Assembly: GCA_020725985.1 (NCBI GenBank)
Contig: DYTM01000021.1
Coordinates: 4,736-11,620, forward strand
Direction: 5' to 3'
DNA: 6,885 nt
Source of the DNA: Methanomassiliicoccus sp.
Lineage (GTDB): Archaea > Thermoplasmatota > Thermoplasmata > Methanomassiliicoccales > JACIVX01
Position 1 is the first letter of the stretch. Each line of letters opens with the position of its first letter. This document shows positions 5,638 to 6,885 of this stretch, piece after piece. The position numbers and the translations under genes are program-made. Below the pieces are notes generated by a model. The model had not been told where the DNA came from. It worked only from the letters and a program-made list of their open reading frames with translations, and searched no databases.

Positions 5638-6722
5638 TGGAGTACCTCGTCGAGGCAAGGGGAATGAAGAAGCACTTCCCGATCAGGGGCGGGCTCCTCA
5701 GGAAGCAGCTGGCGAGCGTCAAGGCGGTGGACGGCATCAATTTGGCGATCAAGAAGGGGGAGACGATCGGCCTCGTGGGGGAGAGTGGATGCGGTAAGAC
5801 CACCGCCGGCAGATGCATTCTCAACCTCGTCCCGCCGACCGAAGGCCATGTGTACTACCGGATGCCTGCCGAGGAGAGAAAGCGCCTCGTCGGGCTCGAG
5901 GATCAGCTGGCCCGGATGATCGAGGAGAACAGCGACGGCAAGTCGAAGGAGGCGGTGGAGAAGGAGATCGAAGAGATACAGGACAAGTTCGCCCTGGACC
6001 GGCGGAACCAGGAGGAACTGAGAAAGCTCCGCCAGTTCATGCAGATCGTTTTCCAGGATCCGTTTTCATCCCTCAACCCCCGGATGCTGATAAGGGACAT
6101 CGTCGGGGAGCCACTTCTCGTTCACGGCGTCGCGAGGGGGGAGGAGCTGAGGGAGCGGACGACCGCCTTGCTCGAGAAAGTGGGATTGAACCCCGAGCAT
6201 CTTTACCGTTTTCCGCACGAGTTCAGCGGCGGACAGCGGCAGAGGATCGGCATCGCAAGGGCTTTCGCCCTCAATCCGGACTTCGTCGTCCTCGACGAGC
6301 CGACCTCCGCGCTCGACGTGTCGGTTCAGGCCCAGATACTCAACCTTTTGAACGACCTCCAGGCCGAGTTCGGTCTCTCGTACCTCTTCATCTCCCACGA
6401 CCTGAGCACGATCAAGTACATGTGCGACAGCATCAACGTCATGTATCTCGGGAAGGTGGTCGAGTTCGCGAGCAAGGACGAGCTTTTCAGGAAGCCCCTC
6501 CATCCCTACACCGAAGCCCTTCTCTCTGTCATCCCCGTTCCTGATCCGGACCTCCGCAGGGACAGGATTGTCCTCGCGGGGGACATCCCCAGCCCCGCGA
6601 ACCCCCCGACCGGATGCAGGTTCCACACCAGGTGCAGGTACCGGGAGGCGATCTGCGAGCAGAAGGATCCGCCGCTGACTGACAGGGGCGGGGGGCATCT
6701 CGTCGCCTGCCACTTCCGGTGA
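5637..6722 (+). CDS. dppF: ABC transporter ATP-binding protein, DppF/OppF family
   Basis: Second ATPase, expected to form a heterodimer with DppD. The reading frame is open further upstream, but the ATG at 5637 is the right start: it gives MEYLVEARGMKKHFPI, the normal DppF opening, and overlaps the dppD stop as TGATG. Motifs in the 361-residue product are Walker A GESGCGKT (48-55), Gln140 in VFQDP, signature FSGGQRQR (196-203), Walker B FVVLDEP (216-222), SALD D-loop (224-227), and His254. The C-terminal domain has PPTGCRFHTRC and cysteines 327, 333, 340 and 358, spaced exactly as in DppD. Between Walker A and the Q-loop (about 75-133) is a charged helical insertion matching the first one in DppD. 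It lacks the second DppD insertion. No good Shine-Dalgarno is seen, so initiation probably depends on ribosomes terminating dppD. Confidence 0.95.
   Translation: MEYLVEARGMKKHFPIRGGLLRKQLASVKAVDGINLAIKKGETIGLVGESGCGKTTAGRCILNLVPPTEGHVYYRMPAEERKRLVGLEDQLARMIEENSDGKSKEAVEKEIEEIQDKFALDRRNQEELRKLRQFMQIVFQDPFSSLNPRMLIRDIVGEPLLVHGVARGEELRERTTALLEKVGLNPEHLYRFPHEFSGGQRQRIGIARAFALNPDFVVLDEPTSALDVSVQAQILNLLNDLQAEFGLSYLFISHDLSTIKYMCDSINVMYLGKVVEFASKDELFRKPLHPYTEALLSVIPVPDPDLRRDRIVLAGDIPSPANPPTGCRFHTRCRYREAICEQKDPPLTDRGGGHLVACHFR
6718..6722 (+). promoter_or_regulatory. Shine-Dalgarno site of the gene after dppF
   Basis: GGTGA overlaps the dppF stop codon and ends 8 bases before the ATG at 6731. It supports both the start of the downstream gene and its membership in the same operon. 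The layout repeats that of the dppB/dppC junction. Confidence 0.55.
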
Positions 6723-6730
6723 CGGAAAAC

Positions 6731-6885
6731 ATGGCGAAGAAGCGGCTCATCAAGGTCGAGGAGAAGGAGGTTCCGGCGCCCGAGTCGCCTGATGTCGATA
6801 TTGAGGTGCCGGAGCAGAGCTGGTGGCAGTGGTTGAGGAAGACATACCTCAAGTATTGGTATGGCGTCGGCTGCCTCTTCGTCGA
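6731..6885 (+). CDS. Unrecognised protein, probably membrane-associated, co-transcribed with the transporter; 3'-partial
   Basis: I do not recognise this gene. Fifty-one codons are visible, with no stop before the window ends. The product begins with a hydrophilic, acidic and basic stretch (MAKKRLIKVEEKEVPAPE, then more acidic residues and prolines to about 28). An aromatic-rich segment follows (SWWQWLRKTYLKYWYGVG, 30-47) and then CLFV, which may lead into a first transmembrane helix. A cytoplasmic tail with a basic, aromatic membrane-interface segment would fit. The start is supported by the GGTGA site 8 bases upstream. Only 8 bases separate it from dppF, so it is almost certainly in the same operon and may be an accessory or membrane partner of the transporter. 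This role is inferred from position only. Confidence 0.7.
   Translation, partial: MAKKRLIKVEEKEVPAPESPDVDIEVPEQSWWQWLRKTYLKYWYGVGCLFV

Noticed and set aside
4549..5658. Long minus-strand open frame (369 codons) opposite dppD
   Set aside because: It is the complement of conserved ABC ATPase motifs. The product is low in complexity (Leu, Arg, His, Pro, Asp) and without family features; high third-position G+C in dppD removes stop codons on the other strand.
5813..6544. Plus-strand 243-codon frame within dppF in another frame
   Set aside because: It overlaps the intact dppF catalytic core. Its product is Arg/Pro/Gly-rich without motifs, a frame shadow of G/C-rich coding sequence.

Overview
The window carries one peptide-type ABC importer of the Dpp/Opp class (SBP_bac_5 binding protein, DppB/DppC permeases, DppD/DppF ATPases), all on the + strand, and almost nothing else. 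It looks archaeal. There is a BRE/TATA-like element (purine-rich stretch followed by CTTTTATA) about 40 bases before the dppB start. A long U-rich tract without a hairpin follows the binding-protein gene. The binding protein carries PKD domains at its N-terminal side and eight N-glycosylation sequons, and Shine-Dalgarno sites are of the GGTGA/GGAGGT type. The moderately high G+C and this architecture would fit a euryarchaeal lineage such as a Thermoplasmatota member, but the lineage is inference.

Layout: bases 1-2126 hold the 3' part of a large secreted solute-binding protein; its start and signal sequence lie upstream of the window. Bases 2127-2317 are intergenic, with a pyrimidine-rich terminator near the start and a promoter near the end. 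From 2318 a tight operon runs to the window edge: dppB (2318-3346), dppC (3351-4319), dppD (4324-5637), dppF (5637-6722), then the first 51 codons of an unrecognised, Trp/Tyr-rich protein (6731 onward) that runs off the end. Intergenic gaps are 4, 4, -1 and 8 bases, and most start codons have a Shine-Dalgarno that overlaps the preceding stop codon, so translation is probably coupled.

How it works together: the binding protein outside the cell would capture peptides (or another SBP_bac_5 ligand) and deliver them to the DppB/DppC channel. The DppD/DppF heterodimer on the cytoplasmic face would drive uptake by ATP hydrolysis. The binding protein appears to be terminated separately from the operon, so its level could be set independently of the membrane complex.

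The less ordinary points are: PKD domains joined to the binding protein; charged helical-hairpin insertions at the same position in both ATPases; a second, basic insertion only in DppD; an identical four-cysteine C-terminal motif in both ATPases; a jump in third-position G+C between the permease and ATPase genes; and the unidentified fifth operon gene. I found no RNA genes, mobile elements, CRISPR arrays or long repeats. I do not see a wholly new system; the unidentified gene and the ATPase insertions are the best leads.
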